Shown here in pieces: positions 1 to 7,554 of a stretch of 52,283 bases of DNA. The position numbers were made by a program, and so were the translations under genes. Source of the stretch: an uncultured Pelagibacteraceae bacterium (lineage in GTDB: Bacteria > Pseudomonadota > Alphaproteobacteria > Pelagibacterales > Pelagibacteraceae); assembly GCA_902532195.1 (NCBI GenBank), contig CACAHE010000007.1, positions 1 to 52,283 of the forward strand. The letters run 5' to 3'. Numbering within the stretch: position 1 is the first letter of the stretch; the number at the start of each line of letters is the position of its first letter. Under the pieces are notes generated by a model, which was given only the letters and a program-made list of their open reading frames with translations, made no database searches and was not told the origin of the DNA.

Positions 1-485
1 CAATTATTTTTTTATTTTTTGCCTCATCTTCTACTAATTTAATTGCAAATTATATACCTTCTCAAAACTCGTTATTAAATTTTTTGCCTAAAAATCTTAA
101 CCTTAAAACCTCAGGTTTTTTAATTATATTTATTGGTTTTTTTGTAGGTTTATTTTGGCTGCCAATATTAAGTCAAATAGGAATCCTGTCTTTAGTTGAC
201 ACAATTGGTGCTTTTTTTGGACCAATATTTGGTATCATTATCGCTGATTATTATTTGATTAAAGAAAAAAAAATAAATAACAAAGATATATATTTATCTA
301 ATAATACTGGCGTATATTACTTTACAAATGGTTGGCAAATTAAAGCTATTTACGCACTAATTATTGGTTTTATTTTTTCAGCTTCTACAATATGGAATCC
401 TTTTTTTAATTTTTTACAATCATTTTCATGGCTTATTGGTGCCTTGATATCTTGGATAACTTACTATCTTTTAGCAAGCGATTAA
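1..485 (+). CDS. NCS1-family nucleobase:cation symporter, C-terminal part (5' end outside window)
   Basis: Inner-membrane transporter of the nucleobase:cation symporter-1 family (cytosine, uracil, allantoin, thiamine and hydantoin permeases). The reading frame is open from base 3, so the gene begins before the window; an internal TTG at 84 is not a real start. About 161 residues are visible. The segment ASSSTNLIANYIPSQ at the beginning resembles the family's conserved loop, and it is followed by several hydrophobic helices and the charged stretch YYLIKEKK between helices. The C-terminal helices end in a short tail. Its TAA directly abuts the ATG of the dehydrogenase, so the two are probably co-transcribed. 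The substrate cannot be told from this fragment. Confidence 0.85.
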   Translation, partial: IIFLFFASSSTNLIANYIPSQNSLLNFLPKNLNLKTSGFLIIFIGFFVGLFWLPILSQIGILSLVDTIGAFFGPIFGIIIADYYLIKEKKINNKDIYLSNNTGVYYFTNGWQIKAIYALIIGFIFSASTIWNPFFNFLQSFSWLIGALISWITYYLLASD

Positions 486-1490
486 ATGAAAGCTTTAGTT
501 TATACAGGTACAGAAAAACTTGAATACAAAAATTTTAGTGACCCAAATTTAATTAATGAAGAAAGTATTGTTAAAGTGACAGCTTCAGGCATTTGTGGAT
601 CTGATATGCACGCTTATCATGGTAAAGATGAAAGAAGAATTCCACCTCTTATTCTAGGACATGAAGTTAGCGGTATAATAGACAAAGGTAATGAAAAAGG
701 TAAAAAAGTCGTATTAAATCCTTTAATTACATGTGGAAATTGCGAATATTGTAAATCTGGAAATGAACATCTTTGTTCAAAAAGAGTTCTTCTTGGAATG
801 AATAGGCCAATAGAAAGACAAGGAGGATTTGCAGAATTAGTCTTAGTTCCTAATAAAAATATTTATGAATTGCCAAATGACCTTGATATTAATAAAGCAC
901 CAATAGCTGAACCTACAGCAGTCTCTTTACATGCTGTTGAGCTAGGAGAAAAACATTTAAAAAAAACATTTAAAGAAGCACGTTGTTTGGTGATAGGAGG
1001 TGGTGCAATTGGTCTTTTATGTGCATTAATACTTGAAAAAATAAAAAATTGTAAAGAAATTGTTTTATCAGAACCTAACAAAAAAAGATTAGATGTATGC
1101 TCTAAAAACTTAAGCTCTAAATGTACTGTACCTAATGATAAAAGTTTAGTTGATAGTTCTTTTGATGTAGTTTTTGATACTGTGGGGCTAGAGATCACAA
1201 GACAAGATGCTATTAAAAAAGTAAAGCCTGGAGGATCTATAATTCATATCGGATTAACCCAACCTTCTGGGGTATTTGATTTTAGAAAGGCAACACTTCA
1301 AGAAGTAACATTTATAGGCACATATTGTTATACAAATAAAGATTTTGAAAATACGTTAAAATTACTTTCAAAAAATGAGATTGGTAATCTTGATTGGATT
1401 GAATTTAGGAGCTTAAGCGAAGGAGCTGAAGCATTTAAACAAATCCACGATGGATCATGCTCAGCTCCAAAAATTATACTTTTGCCTTAA
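486..1490 (+). CDS. Zinc-dependent medium-chain alcohol/polyol dehydrogenase
   Basis: A 334-residue medium-chain dehydrogenase/reductase of the zinc type that oxidises an alcohol with NAD(P). The catalytic zinc ligands are visible as C37 (GICGSD) and H59-E60 (GHE). The structural zinc site is C83, C86, C89 and C97. A Rossmann nucleotide-binding motif (VIGGGAIG) lies near residue 170. Length and motifs fit the threonine 3-dehydrogenase, sorbitol dehydrogenase and galactitol-phosphate dehydrogenase group, but the substrate is not decidable here. It starts with no gap after the NCS1 transporter, which suggests that it acts on a compound related to the imported one; that is inference. Its stop codon overlaps the stop of a small convergent gene. 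Confidence 0.9.
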   Translation: MKALVYTGTEKLEYKNFSDPNLINEESIVKVTASGICGSDMHAYHGKDERRIPPLILGHEVSGIIDKGNEKGKKVVLNPLITCGNCEYCKSGNEHLCSKRVLLGMNRPIERQGGFAELVLVPNKNIYELPNDLDINKAPIAEPTAVSLHAVELGEKHLKKTFKEARCLVIGGGAIGLLCALILEKIKNCKEIVLSEPNKKRLDVCSKNLSSKCTVPNDKSLVDSSFDVVFDTVGLEITRQDAIKKVKPGGSIIHIGLTQPSGVFDFRKATLQEVTFIGTYCYTNKDFENTLKLLSKNEIGNLDWIEFRSLSEGAEAFKQIHDGSCSAPKIILLP

Positions 1491-1618
1491 TTAAGAGGTT
1501 TTTTAATTGGTAAAAGTACTGTTTTTTCATTGATCAAGATACTATTTTTGTCAACCATAGGAGCAAGAATCATTACTGACCAATAAATCAAAAGGAAAAA
1601 GATAGACAAGTTTCTCAA
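1487..1618 (-). CDS. Small single-pass membrane protein (43 aa), TTG start coupled to upstream lipoprotein gene
   Basis: Short reading frame translated by hand from the minus strand: 43 residues starting MRNLSIFFLLIYWSVMIL, one hydrophobic helix near the N-terminus, then a hydrophilic tail ending KKPLN. The start codon TTG (1618-1616) overlaps the TGA stop of the lipoprotein gene (1617-1615) in a TTGA junction, which is the layout of translational coupling. A GGGGA run a few bases upstream could serve as a ribosome site. A longer form from TTG at 1642 is possible. The stop overlaps the stop of the dehydrogenase on the other strand. I do not recognise a family and assign no function. The protein-like composition and coupling make it more likely a gene than chance. 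Confidence 0.55.
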   Translation of the reverse strand: MRNLSIFFLLIYWSVMILAPMVDKNSILINEKTVLLPIKKPLN

Positions 1619-1827
1619 AGTTTTTCCCCATTTCTTATGCAATTATTTGAATTAATCTTATTTTCAAATTCATTTAAAGTTTCATTTTTAACTATCCAAA
1701 TAAATGATTTTTCATAAGTATTATCAGAGGCAACTTTTGTGCATTTTTTTCCTAGTTTTACAGTATGAGTACTGCAGTTTGTAAGTATAATTAAAGCTAA
1801 AAATAAAGATAAAGTTTTCATAATCAC
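1615..1827 (-). CDS. Small putative lipoprotein (70 aa)
   Basis: A 70-residue protein with a short positively charged start, a hydrophobic core (LSLFLALIIL) and a lipobox-like LTNC with the modified cysteine at residue 18. Asparagine just before the cysteine is not the classic small residue, so lipidation is probable rather than certain. Two further cysteines (in GKKCTK and NNCIRN) could form a disulfide in the periplasm. Translation may start at M1 or M3. The downstream 43-aa gene overlaps its stop codon. It is divergent from the DUF3047 gene across about 90 bases. No function is recognised. Confidence 0.6.
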   Translation of the reverse strand: MIMKTLSLFLALIILTNCSTHTVKLGKKCTKVASDNTYEKSFIWIVKNETLNEFENKINSNNCIRNGEKL

Positions 1828-1920
1828 AATATATATATATAGAATTTGAACTTAGAATGTCTTAATCATGTCCAAACTTTGATAAATTATAATAATTGAA
1901 AATTTTATTTCATAGGGTAT

Positions 1921-2580
1921 ATGAAAAGAATGTTAAGGTACCTATCTATCATTTTAGTAATTTTAATATTTAATACTAAATCTTCTGCTGAAAATTTAGA
2001 GGTTTTCAAATTCACAAAAGATGAATTTAATGAATTAGAAGTTCGAAAAATAAGAGGGGCAGACTCAAAAACAACCTATTCTTTAGACACCAACAAAAAT
2101 GGTAATTACCTCAAGGCAGAAGCGTCTGGTGGTGCATCAGGATTAGGCAAAGAATTAAAAATAAACTTAATAAAAACACCATATTTAAATATTACTTGGA
2201 AAGTTGAAAAAGATCTTGCCGGCATAGATGAAAAATCAAAAAAGGGTCATGATTTTGCTGCGAGAGTATTTGTTGTTAAAAAAACTGGATTAACTCCTTT
2301 ATCTAATAAAGCCATAAATTATGTATTTTCAAGTAATAACAATATAAATGAATACTGGAGAAGCCCATATACAAAAAGTTCAATTGATTATGTATTATCT
2401 ACAACAAAAGAAAATTTGAATGAATGGGTTACAGTAAAAGCAAATGTTAAAGATCATTTTAAAAAGCTTCATGGCCTTGATGTTGAGAATATAACAGGAA
2501 TTGCTTTAATGACAGATACAGATCAGTCAAAAAAACCAGCTATAGCTTATTATCAAAATATTTATTTTTCCTCTAATTAA
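1921..2580 (+). CDS. Secreted DUF3047-family protein
   Basis: A 219-residue protein with a signal peptide (KRMLRYLSIILVILIF, probable cleavage after SSA near residue 23). The mature part carries features typical of DUF3047: the ITWKVEKDL strand, HDFAARVFVV near the middle, the AINYVFSS segment, and a C-terminal IALMTDTDQSKKPAIAYY. The family is of unknown function; the beta-rich pattern suggests a periplasmic jelly-roll-like fold, which is inference. An AT-rich divergent region separates it from the lipoprotein gene, and a TATAAT at 1888-1893 could be a -10 element although I see no good -35. Its last four bases overlap a small convergent gene. Confidence 0.82.
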   Translation: MKRMLRYLSIILVILIFNTKSSAENLEVFKFTKDEFNELEVRKIRGADSKTTYSLDTNKNGNYLKAEASGGASGLGKELKINLIKTPYLNITWKVEKDLAGIDEKSKKGHDFAARVFVVKKTGLTPLSNKAINYVFSSNNNINEYWRSPYTKSSIDYVLSTTKENLNEWVTVKANVKDHFKKLHGLDVENITGIALMTDTDQSKKPAIAYYQNIYFSSN

Positions 2581-2720
2581 TTAGATTGAAAATATTTTTT
2601 TAGAATTGCGCTAATAATTGATAGTATAATTGCTGCAACCACATCCTCCAAAGGTTTTGCTGCTGGGTAGCCAAAGTTCCATACAAAAACACCGATTAGC
2701 CATATCAGATATATCTTCAT
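2577..2720 (-). CDS. Small hydrophobic protein (47 aa), unannotated-type short gene
   Basis: Translated by hand from the minus strand: 47 residues with an ATG start, beginning MKIYLIWLIGVFVWNFGYP and ending KKYFQSN. It has two hydrophobic stretches (residues about 3-15 and 28-40) joined by a short AAKPLEDV linker with two acidic residues, so it looks like a hairpin inner-membrane protein. It lies nine bases downstream of the uracil-DNA glycosylase stop on the same strand, so it is probably the last gene of that operon. Its stop overlaps the stop of the DUF3047 gene by four bases. No function can be assigned. Confidence 0.62.
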   Translation of the reverse strand: MKIYLIWLIGVFVWNFGYPAAKPLEDVVAAIILSIISAILKKYFQSN

Positions 2721-2729
2721 ATTATTATT

Positions 2730-3407
2730 TTAAATATTTTTTAAAATATTTTTAAATAAGTTGGTCATTTTTTCTTCGTTTATACGTCCAGTATTAACAT
2801 TTCTTGGGCTAGGATGATAGCAGCCTACAAGCAATATATTGTTAGGCAAATTATATTTTTCATTATGACCAAATTTAACTTTACTTCTATAATCATAGTT
2901 TGTTTTATAAAATTCAACACATGTATCAAAAGCTACTTTTCCAAGGGCTACTATAACTTTTAAATTTTTAAGTATATCAATTTCTTGACGAAAAAATTTA
3001 AAACAATTATTTAATTCTTTTTTTTCTGGTTTGTCTTCAGGAGGAACACATTTTAAAGCCGCAGTAATAAATGCATTGTTTAATTTTAAACCATCGTTTA
3101 AGTGATCAGATTTATTTTTATTTGAAATATTTGCATTATAAAGACATTTGTACAGAAAATCAGATGATTTATCGCCAGTAAACACCCTACCAGTTCTTGT
3201 TCCACCATGAGCTGCGGGAGCCAATCCAACAAAAAGAATTTTTCCTTTTATATCGCCAAATCCAGTTATTGGTTTTCCCCAATATTTTTCATTTTGATAT
3301 TGCTTTCTTTTGTTTTTTACAATTTTTTTTCTAAAATTAATCAATCTTGGGCATTTTCTACAATTAATTATTTTTTTTTGTAAATTTGTAAATTTTAATT
3401 TACTCAT
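2730..3407 (-). CDS. Uracil-DNA glycosylase, family 5 (UdgB-like, iron-sulfur)
   Basis: Removes uracil and possibly other deaminated bases from DNA, the first step of base excision repair. The family 5 signature is clear: GLAPAAHGGTRTGRVFTGD in the first third, and YHPSPRNVNTGR near the C-terminus. Cysteines C16 and C19 (NCRKCPRL), together with the pair spaced by about 14 residues around KCVPPEDKP, would hold a [4Fe-4S] cluster. I chose the ATG at 3407 (225 aa) over the frame's first start at 3461, because the conserved protein begins at MSKLKF and the earlier start would sit inside the upstream 57-aa gene. The ATG overlaps the stop of that gene, which suggests coupling. Confidence 0.88.
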   Translation of the reverse strand: MSKLKFTNLQKKIINCRKCPRLINFRKKIVKNKRKQYQNEKYWGKPITGFGDIKGKILFVGLAPAAHGGTRTGRVFTGDKSSDFLYKCLYNANISNKNKSDHLNDGLKLNNAFITAALKCVPPEDKPEKKELNNCFKFFRQEIDILKNLKVIVALGKVAFDTCVEFYKTNYDYRSKVKFGHNEKYNLPNNILLVGCYHPSPRNVNTGRINEEKMTNLFKNILKNI

Positions 3408-3573
3408 TATCTTTTTTTTCAATAAAAAATAATGTAATAGCAAACAATACCGTCCAAGCAATACCTATAAATGCTTTTAGAATGCTTGTTTCCGAACCCC
3501 ATATGTCGAGAAAAATTGCTCCAATAATTATCCCAATTATGTAAATTAGAATTAAAATATTACTTTTGCTCAT
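3400..3573 (-). CDS. Small two-helix membrane protein (57 aa)
   Basis: Translated by hand from the minus strand: 57 residues from an ATG, with two strongly hydrophobic segments (residues about 5-22 and 33-51) separated by a short polar loop LDIWGSETS, and a charged C-terminus EKKDNE. It overlaps the end of the DUF1289 gene by 14 bases, and its TAA overlaps the start of the uracil-DNA glycosylase, so it sits inside a three-gene translationally linked unit. It does not match a family I can name. The complete embedding with start and stop overlaps on both sides argues that it is real. Confidence 0.65.
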   Translation of the reverse strand: MSKSNILILIYIIGIIIGAIFLDIWGSETSILKAFIGIAWTVLFAITLFFIEKKDNE

Positions 3574-3817
3574 TTATCTTTTGTTTTTTTATTAAAGACA
3601 TTCCATTTCTTTGCTTAAATTCATATGATTCTTTGAAGCTTTCTAGCTGCCACCCGGCCATTCTTTCTTGTATCTCTTTAATATTATTTCTTTTCCAATT
3701 ATCTGAAGTATTTTCATCTTTCCATAGTTTTTTTTCTTCCTCACTTCTTGCACATCCGTAACAATACCCTGTAACAGGATCAGTTCTGCAAATGCTAATA
3801 CAAGGTGAAATAATCAT
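3560..3817 (-). CDS. DUF1289-family small cysteine-rich protein
   Basis: An 85-residue protein with the DUF1289 cysteine pattern: C6 (SPCIS), C10, C19 and C22 (YCYGCAR), followed by the acidic-tryptophan segment EEEKKLW and WKRN. Family members are small proteins thought to bind a metal or iron-sulfur cluster. They are widespread in alpha- and gammaproteobacteria, and their biochemical role is unknown. It is the first gene of a minus-strand set with the 57-aa membrane protein, the uracil-DNA glycosylase and the 47-aa protein. The C-terminal third is lysine- and glutamine-rich and probably disordered. Confidence 0.85.
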   Translation of the reverse strand: MIISPCISICRTDPVTGYCYGCARSEEEKKLWKDENTSDNWKRNNIKEIQERMAGWQLESFKESYEFKQRNGMSLIKKQKINEQK

Positions 3818-3858
3818 AAAATTTAATTTATTTTTACACTTTTACACTATTATTCTCA

Positions 3859-3887
3859 TTGGACAAATTAGTTCTATCATATATAAA
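3859..3887 (+). promoter_or_regulatory. Sigma70-type promoter for tRNA-Leu and tig
   Basis: TTGGAC at 3859-3864 and TATAAA at 3882-3887 are separated by 17 bases, which is a close match to the vegetative promoter consensus. Transcription would begin around 3894, a few bases before the tRNA. No other promoter-like spacing is possible between tRNA-Leu and tig, so tig transcripts probably start here. This is seen in sequence; activity is inferred. Confidence 0.65.
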
Positions 3888-3900
3888 ACTGCAATAAATT

Positions 3901-3985
3901 GGGCGAGTGGCGGAATTGGTAGACGCGTTGGTCTTAGGAACCAATATGGCAACATGTGAAGGTTCGAGTCCTTTCTCGCCTACCA
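3901..3985 (+). tRNA. tRNA-Leu, anticodon UAG
   Basis: An 85-base class II tRNA that includes the encoded CCA end. The acceptor stem GGGCGAG pairs with CTCGCCT (one G-U). The anticodon arm is TTGGT/ACCAA around the loop CTTAGGA, giving anticodon TAG. A long variable arm follows, and the T loop contains TTCGAGT. The discriminator base is A, as expected for leucine. The trigger factor start codon lies only nine bases after the CCA. Confidence 0.95.
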
Positions 3986-3994
3986 CAGATTAAA

Positions 3995-5488
3995 ATGAAA
4001 GTAACAGTTGAAAATAAAAAAGGACTAAATAAAAATATTAAAGTTCTTATAGATAAAAAAACCATATCTTCTTACATGGATGAAAAGTATGAAGAGGTAA
4101 AAAAAAATATTGTTCTCAAAGGTTTTAGACCAGGGAAAGTTCCTAAAGAAATTTTAAAAAAACAATTTGGACAAGCTATTTTCGGGGAAGTCTTAGACAA
4201 AGTTTTAAAAGACACAAGCACAAAAGCATTAAAAGATAATAAAATAAAACCAGCCGGACAACCTAAAATAGATTTAAAAACTTATGGTGAAGATAAGGAT
4301 TTAGAATACACTATATCAGTAACTGAACTCCCTAAAATAGACATAAAATCATTAGAAAATATAAAATTTGATGAATATGTTGTTACAATAGATCCTAAAG
4401 AAACAGATAAACGAATTAGCCAAATTGCAAAATCACAAAAAAATTTTATTGAAGTTGATGATGCAAAAATTGCAAACGAAGGTGATTTAGTAGTATTTGA
4501 TTATAAAGCTACAGTTGATGGAAATGATTTTAAAGGAAGTGAAGGCAAAAATACTCAAATAGAATTAGGTAAAGATTTATTTATTAAAGGATTTGATAAA
4601 CAATTATTAAAAGTCAAAAAAAATGACGAGGCGAAAGTAGAAATCAAATTACCTGAAAATTTTCCAGAAAAAACTTTAATTGGAAAAAACGCAATTTTTT
4701 TATGTAAAATATTATCGGTAAAAAAACACAAAGATGTAAAGATTGATGACGAATTTGCAAAAAATCTTGGTGCTAAAGATCTTAATAATTTAAAAGAATT
4801 AATATCAAAACAAATAAATGACGAATTTAAAAATTCATTGAATTTATTATCTAACAAACAAATATTAAAACAAATTGAAAAATTTAAAATAGATGAAATA
4901 CCAGAAAATTTAATCGAAGAAGAAATAAAAATTCTTTCAACAGGCATGAAAGAAGAAGAAATTAAAAAAAAGAGAAAAAATTTTGAAGATAGAGCTAAAA
5001 GCAGAATTAAAACTGGATTAATTTTAAATGAATTTGGTGAGCAGAATAAAATAAACGTAAGTGAACAGGAAATGCAATCTGAAATTCAAAAACAAATTAG
5101 TATGATGCCTGGCCAGGAAAAATTGGTACAAGAATATTATCAAAAAAATCCATCACTTTTATCAAATCTTAGAGGTTCGCTATATGAAGAAAAAATAATA
5201 AATGCCATAAAAGAAAAAGCAAAAATTAATAAAAAAGTAATTACAAAAGACGAGGCAGAACGATTGTTGAAAGAAGAAAATGAAAAAAATTTAATTGAAC
5301 ACGAACATCACCACCACGACCATGATCATAATCACGACCATTCTCATAAAGAAGATGAGATCAAAAATGAAGGAAAGATTGCTTCATCATCAAAAAAAGC
5401 TACAACTTCAAAAAAAGCCACAACTTCAAAAAAAGTTAAAACTTCAATAAAGAAAACTGAAAAAGTAAAAAAAGTTAGCAAAAAGTAA
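3995..5488 (+). CDS. tig: Trigger factor with histidine-rich and lysine-rich tail
   Basis: Ribosome-associated chaperone and peptidyl-prolyl isomerase that meets nascent chains at the exit tunnel. The N-terminal ribosome-binding loop is visible as GFRPGKVPK (about residues 43-51). An FKBP-like domain follows (DLVVFDYKATVDG near residue 165), then a helical C-terminal domain. At 497 residues it is longer than the usual 430-450. The extra part holds ten histidines in sixteen residues (436-451), then a Ser/Lys/Thr repeat tail. I chose ATG 3995 because the earlier in-frame start (3956) lies inside tRNA-Leu. It heads the tig-clpP-clpX-lon block. The His tail could bind metal; this is inference. 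Confidence 0.95.
   Translation: MKVTVENKKGLNKNIKVLIDKKTISSYMDEKYEEVKKNIVLKGFRPGKVPKEILKKQFGQAIFGEVLDKVLKDTSTKALKDNKIKPAGQPKIDLKTYGEDKDLEYTISVTELPKIDIKSLENIKFDEYVVTIDPKETDKRISQIAKSQKNFIEVDDAKIANEGDLVVFDYKATVDGNDFKGSEGKNTQIELGKDLFIKGFDKQLLKVKKNDEAKVEIKLPENFPEKTLIGKNAIFLCKILSVKKHKDVKIDDEFAKNLGAKDLNNLKELISKQINDEFKNSLNLLSNKQILKQIEKFKIDEIPENLIEEEIKILSTGMKEEEIKKKRKNFEDRAKSRIKTGLILNEFGEQNKINVSEQEMQSEIQKQISMMPGQEKLVQEYYQKNPSLLSNLRGSLYEEKIINAIKEKAKINKKVITKDEAERLLKEENEKNLIEHEHHHHDHDHNHDHSHKEDEIKNEGKIASSSKKATTSKKATTSKKVKTSIKKTEKVKKVSKK
5390..5443 (+). repeat. Three tandem 18-bp units inside tig
   Basis: Units at 5390-5407, 5408-5425 and 5426-5443 each begin TCAAAAAAAG and end in ACT. They encode SKKATT, SKKATT and SKKVKT in the trigger factor tail. 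The third unit has diverged. A partial fourth (SIKKTE) follows. Such in-frame units can change number by slippage. Confidence 0.8.
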
Positions 5489-5521
5489 TCACAAGTTGTA
5501 TAAATATAACCGAATCGAATT

Positions 5522-6133
5522 ATGAATAATAAAATACCTGAAGAGATGAATACATTAATTCCAATGGTAGTTGAACAATCTAGCCGTGGGGAAAGAGCTT
5601 ATGATATTTATTCAAGGTTATTAAAAGAGAGAATTGTATTTGTTGTTGGACCTATAAATGACAATGTTGCATCTCTTGTTACAGCTCAACTATTATTTTT
5701 GGAATCAGAAAATCCAAAAAAAGAAATTTCACTTTATATAAATAGCCCAGGTGGTTTGGTTACTGCTGGATTAGGAATATATGATACTATGCAATATATT
5801 AAACCAGATGTTTCGACTTTGTGCATTGGTCAAGCTGCGAGTATGGGATCTTTTTTATTAGCAGCTGGCACTAAAGGAAAAAGACTTTCATTACCTAACT
5901 CTAGAATAATGGTTCATCAACCATCGGCAGGTTACCAAGGGCAAGCAACTGACATTGAAATTCATGCTAAAGAAGTTTTGGCATTAAAAAAAAGATTAAA
6001 TGAAATTTATTCAAAACATACCAACAAATCTGTCAGTGAAATTAATGATGCATTAGAAAGAGATAACTTTATGACTCCAGAAAGTGCAAAAGAATTTGGT
6101 TTGATTGATAAAGTAGTAGCTCAAAGAGAATAA
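5522..6133 (+). CDS. clpP: ATP-dependent Clp protease proteolytic subunit
   Basis: Serine protease that forms the double-heptamer chamber fed by ClpX or ClpA. At 203 residues it has normal length. The catalytic triad is visible: S107 in GQAASMGS, H132 in RIMVHQPS, and D181 in ERDNFMTPE. The N-terminal [16 protein letters not shown] resembles the short propeptide and axial-loop region of the family. It lies 33 bases after tig and 93 bases before clpX, on the same strand. Nothing unusual is seen. Confidence 0.97.
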   Translation: MNNKIPEEMNTLIPMVVEQSSRGERAYDIYSRLLKERIVFVVGPINDNVASLVTAQLLFLESENPKKEISLYINSPGGLVTAGLGIYDTMQYIKPDVSTLCIGQAASMGSFLLAAGTKGKRLSLPNSRIMVHQPSAGYQGQATDIEIHAKEVLALKKRLNEIYSKHTNKSVSEINDALERDNFMTPESAKEFGLIDKVVAQRE

Positions 6134-6184
6134 TTCACAATATATAGATGTTTACTCAACCTGAACTTGATTACTTCAATATAT

Positions 6185-6203
6185 TTGTAATATGATATTA
6201 CAA
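6185..6203. promoter_or_regulatory. Perfect 9-bp inverted repeat upstream of clpX
   Basis: TTGTAATAT and ATATTACAA flank a single central G, forming a 19-bp palindrome that ends 23 bases before the clpX start codon. It is too AT-rich and too close to be a good terminator for clpP (no T tract follows). It could be an operator or a cruciform-like mRNA hairpin. No regulator is known to me for this sequence. Confidence 0.4.
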
Positions 6204-6226
6204 TTGATTCGTTAAAAATTTAATTT

Positions 6227-7492
6227 ATGAGCAACAATAATAAAAATATTCTTTACTGTTCTTTTTGTGGGAAAAGCCAACACGAAGTTATAAAACTTAT
6301 TGCAGGTCCAACTGTATTTATTTGTGATGAGTGTGTTGAGCTATGCATGGATATTATTAAAGAAGAAAACAAAGATACATTTGTTAAACATCAAGATGGA
6401 CTGCCATCTCCAAAAGAAATATGCAATGTTTTGGACGATTATGTTATTGGGCAAGATTATGCAAAGAAAGTTTTATCTGTAGCTGTTCACAATCACTACA
6501 AAAGATTAAACTATGAAAACAAAACAAGTAAATCAGTAGAATTAGCAAAATCGAACATACTTCTTGTTGGTCCAACGGGATGTGGAAAAACATTGCTTGC
6601 TCAAACATTAGCAAGAATATTAGATGTACCTTTTACGATGGCTGATGCTACTACACTTACAGAAGCTGGATATGTCGGAGAGGATGTTGAAAATATAATT
6701 TTGAAACTTTTACAAGCAGCTGATTACAATGTAGAAAAAGCACAAAGAGGAATTGTGTATATTGATGAAGTAGATAAAATTAGTAGAAAATCTGAAAATC
6801 CATCAATTACAAGAGATGTATCTGGTGAAGGCGTCCAGCAAGCTTTATTAAAAATTATGGAAGGAACAGTAGCTAGTGTTCCGCCGCAAGGAGGAAGAAA
6901 GCATCCTCAACAAGAATTTTTACAAGTTGACACTACTAATATATTATTTATTTGTGGTGGTGCATTTGCAGGTTTAGATAAAATTATTTCGCACAGAGAC
7001 AAAGGATCATCAATAGGTTTTGGTGCAAAGGTTAAAAGTTTAGATGACAAAAAAATTGGCGAATGGATGAAAGGTTTAGAGCCAGAAGACTTATTAAAAT
7101 ACGGATTGATACCTGAATTTATAGGTAGACTACCTATAACAGCTACTTTAGAAGATTTAGATGAATCATCACTAATAAAAATTTTACAGGAACCAAAAAA
7201 TTCTTTAATAAAACAATATCAGGAGCTATTTAAATTAGAAGGAGTTAAGCTTTCATTTAAAGATAATGCAATTAAAGAAATTGCAAATAAAGCGATAAAT
7301 AAAAAGACAGGAGCAAGAGGACTTAGATCTATACTTGAAAATATTCTGTTGAAATCAATGTTTGATTTACCGGGCCAAAATAATATTGCAGAAGTCATAA
7401 TAGATCTAGGAGCGGCAAAAGGTCAATCAGAACCACTTATTGTTCACTCAAAAAACCCTAAAACTAAATCAGAAAAAACATCTGCAGCATAA
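6227..7492 (+). CDS. clpX: ATP-dependent Clp protease, ATP-binding unfoldase subunit
   Basis: AAA+ unfoldase that recognises tagged proteins and threads them into ClpP. The 421-residue protein has the N-terminal zinc domain with C11, C14, C33 and C36. Walker A is GPTGCGKT (115-122) and Walker B is VYIDEVDK. The pore loop is [10 protein letters not shown] and the RKH loop is GGRKHPQQ. Arginine-sensor and small AAA+ subdomain regions follow ([17 protein letters not shown]). The C-terminal tail is poorly conserved. The 93-base gap upstream carries a palindrome, so clpX may have its own control in addition to read-through from clpP. Confidence 0.97.
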   Translation: MSNNNKNILYCSFCGKSQHEVIKLIAGPTVFICDECVELCMDIIKEENKDTFVKHQDGLPSPKEICNVLDDYVIGQDYAKKVLSVAVHNHYKRLNYENKTSKSVELAKSNILLVGPTGCGKTLLAQTLARILDVPFTMADATTLTEAGYVGEDVENIILKLLQAADYNVEKAQRGIVYIDEVDKISRKSENPSITRDVSGEGVQQALLKIMEGTVASVPPQGGRKHPQQEFLQVDTTNILFICGGAFAGLDKIISHRDKGSSIGFGAKVKSLDDKKIGEWMKGLEPEDLLKYGLIPEFIGRLPITATLEDLDESSLIKILQEPKNSLIKQYQELFKLEGVKLSFKDNAIKEIANKAINKKTGARGLRSILENILLKSMFDLPGQNNIAEVIIDLGAAKGQSEPLIVHSKNPKTKSEKTSAA

Positions 7493-7554
7493 TTAACAGT
7501 TAATAAGCTATATTTATCTATTGCAAATTTTAATTTAATCTCCATATTTCACAT

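Noticed and set aside
863..1198. Antisense reading frame (111 codons) inside the dehydrogenase gene
   Set aside because: Composition is the mirror of a well-conserved gene, with no recognisable domain.
1828..1920. Divergent promoter pair between the lipoprotein gene and DUF3047
   Set aside because: A TATAAT exists but no -35 at the right distance on either strand, so I do not list it as a feature.
3408..3461. Earlier start of the uracil-DNA glycosylase
   Set aside because: The extra residues come from the 57-aa gene region and are not part of the conserved protein; ATG 3407 fits better.
3956..3994. Upstream in-frame start for trigger factor
   Set aside because: These bases lie within tRNA-Leu; the conserved protein begins at the ATG at 3995.
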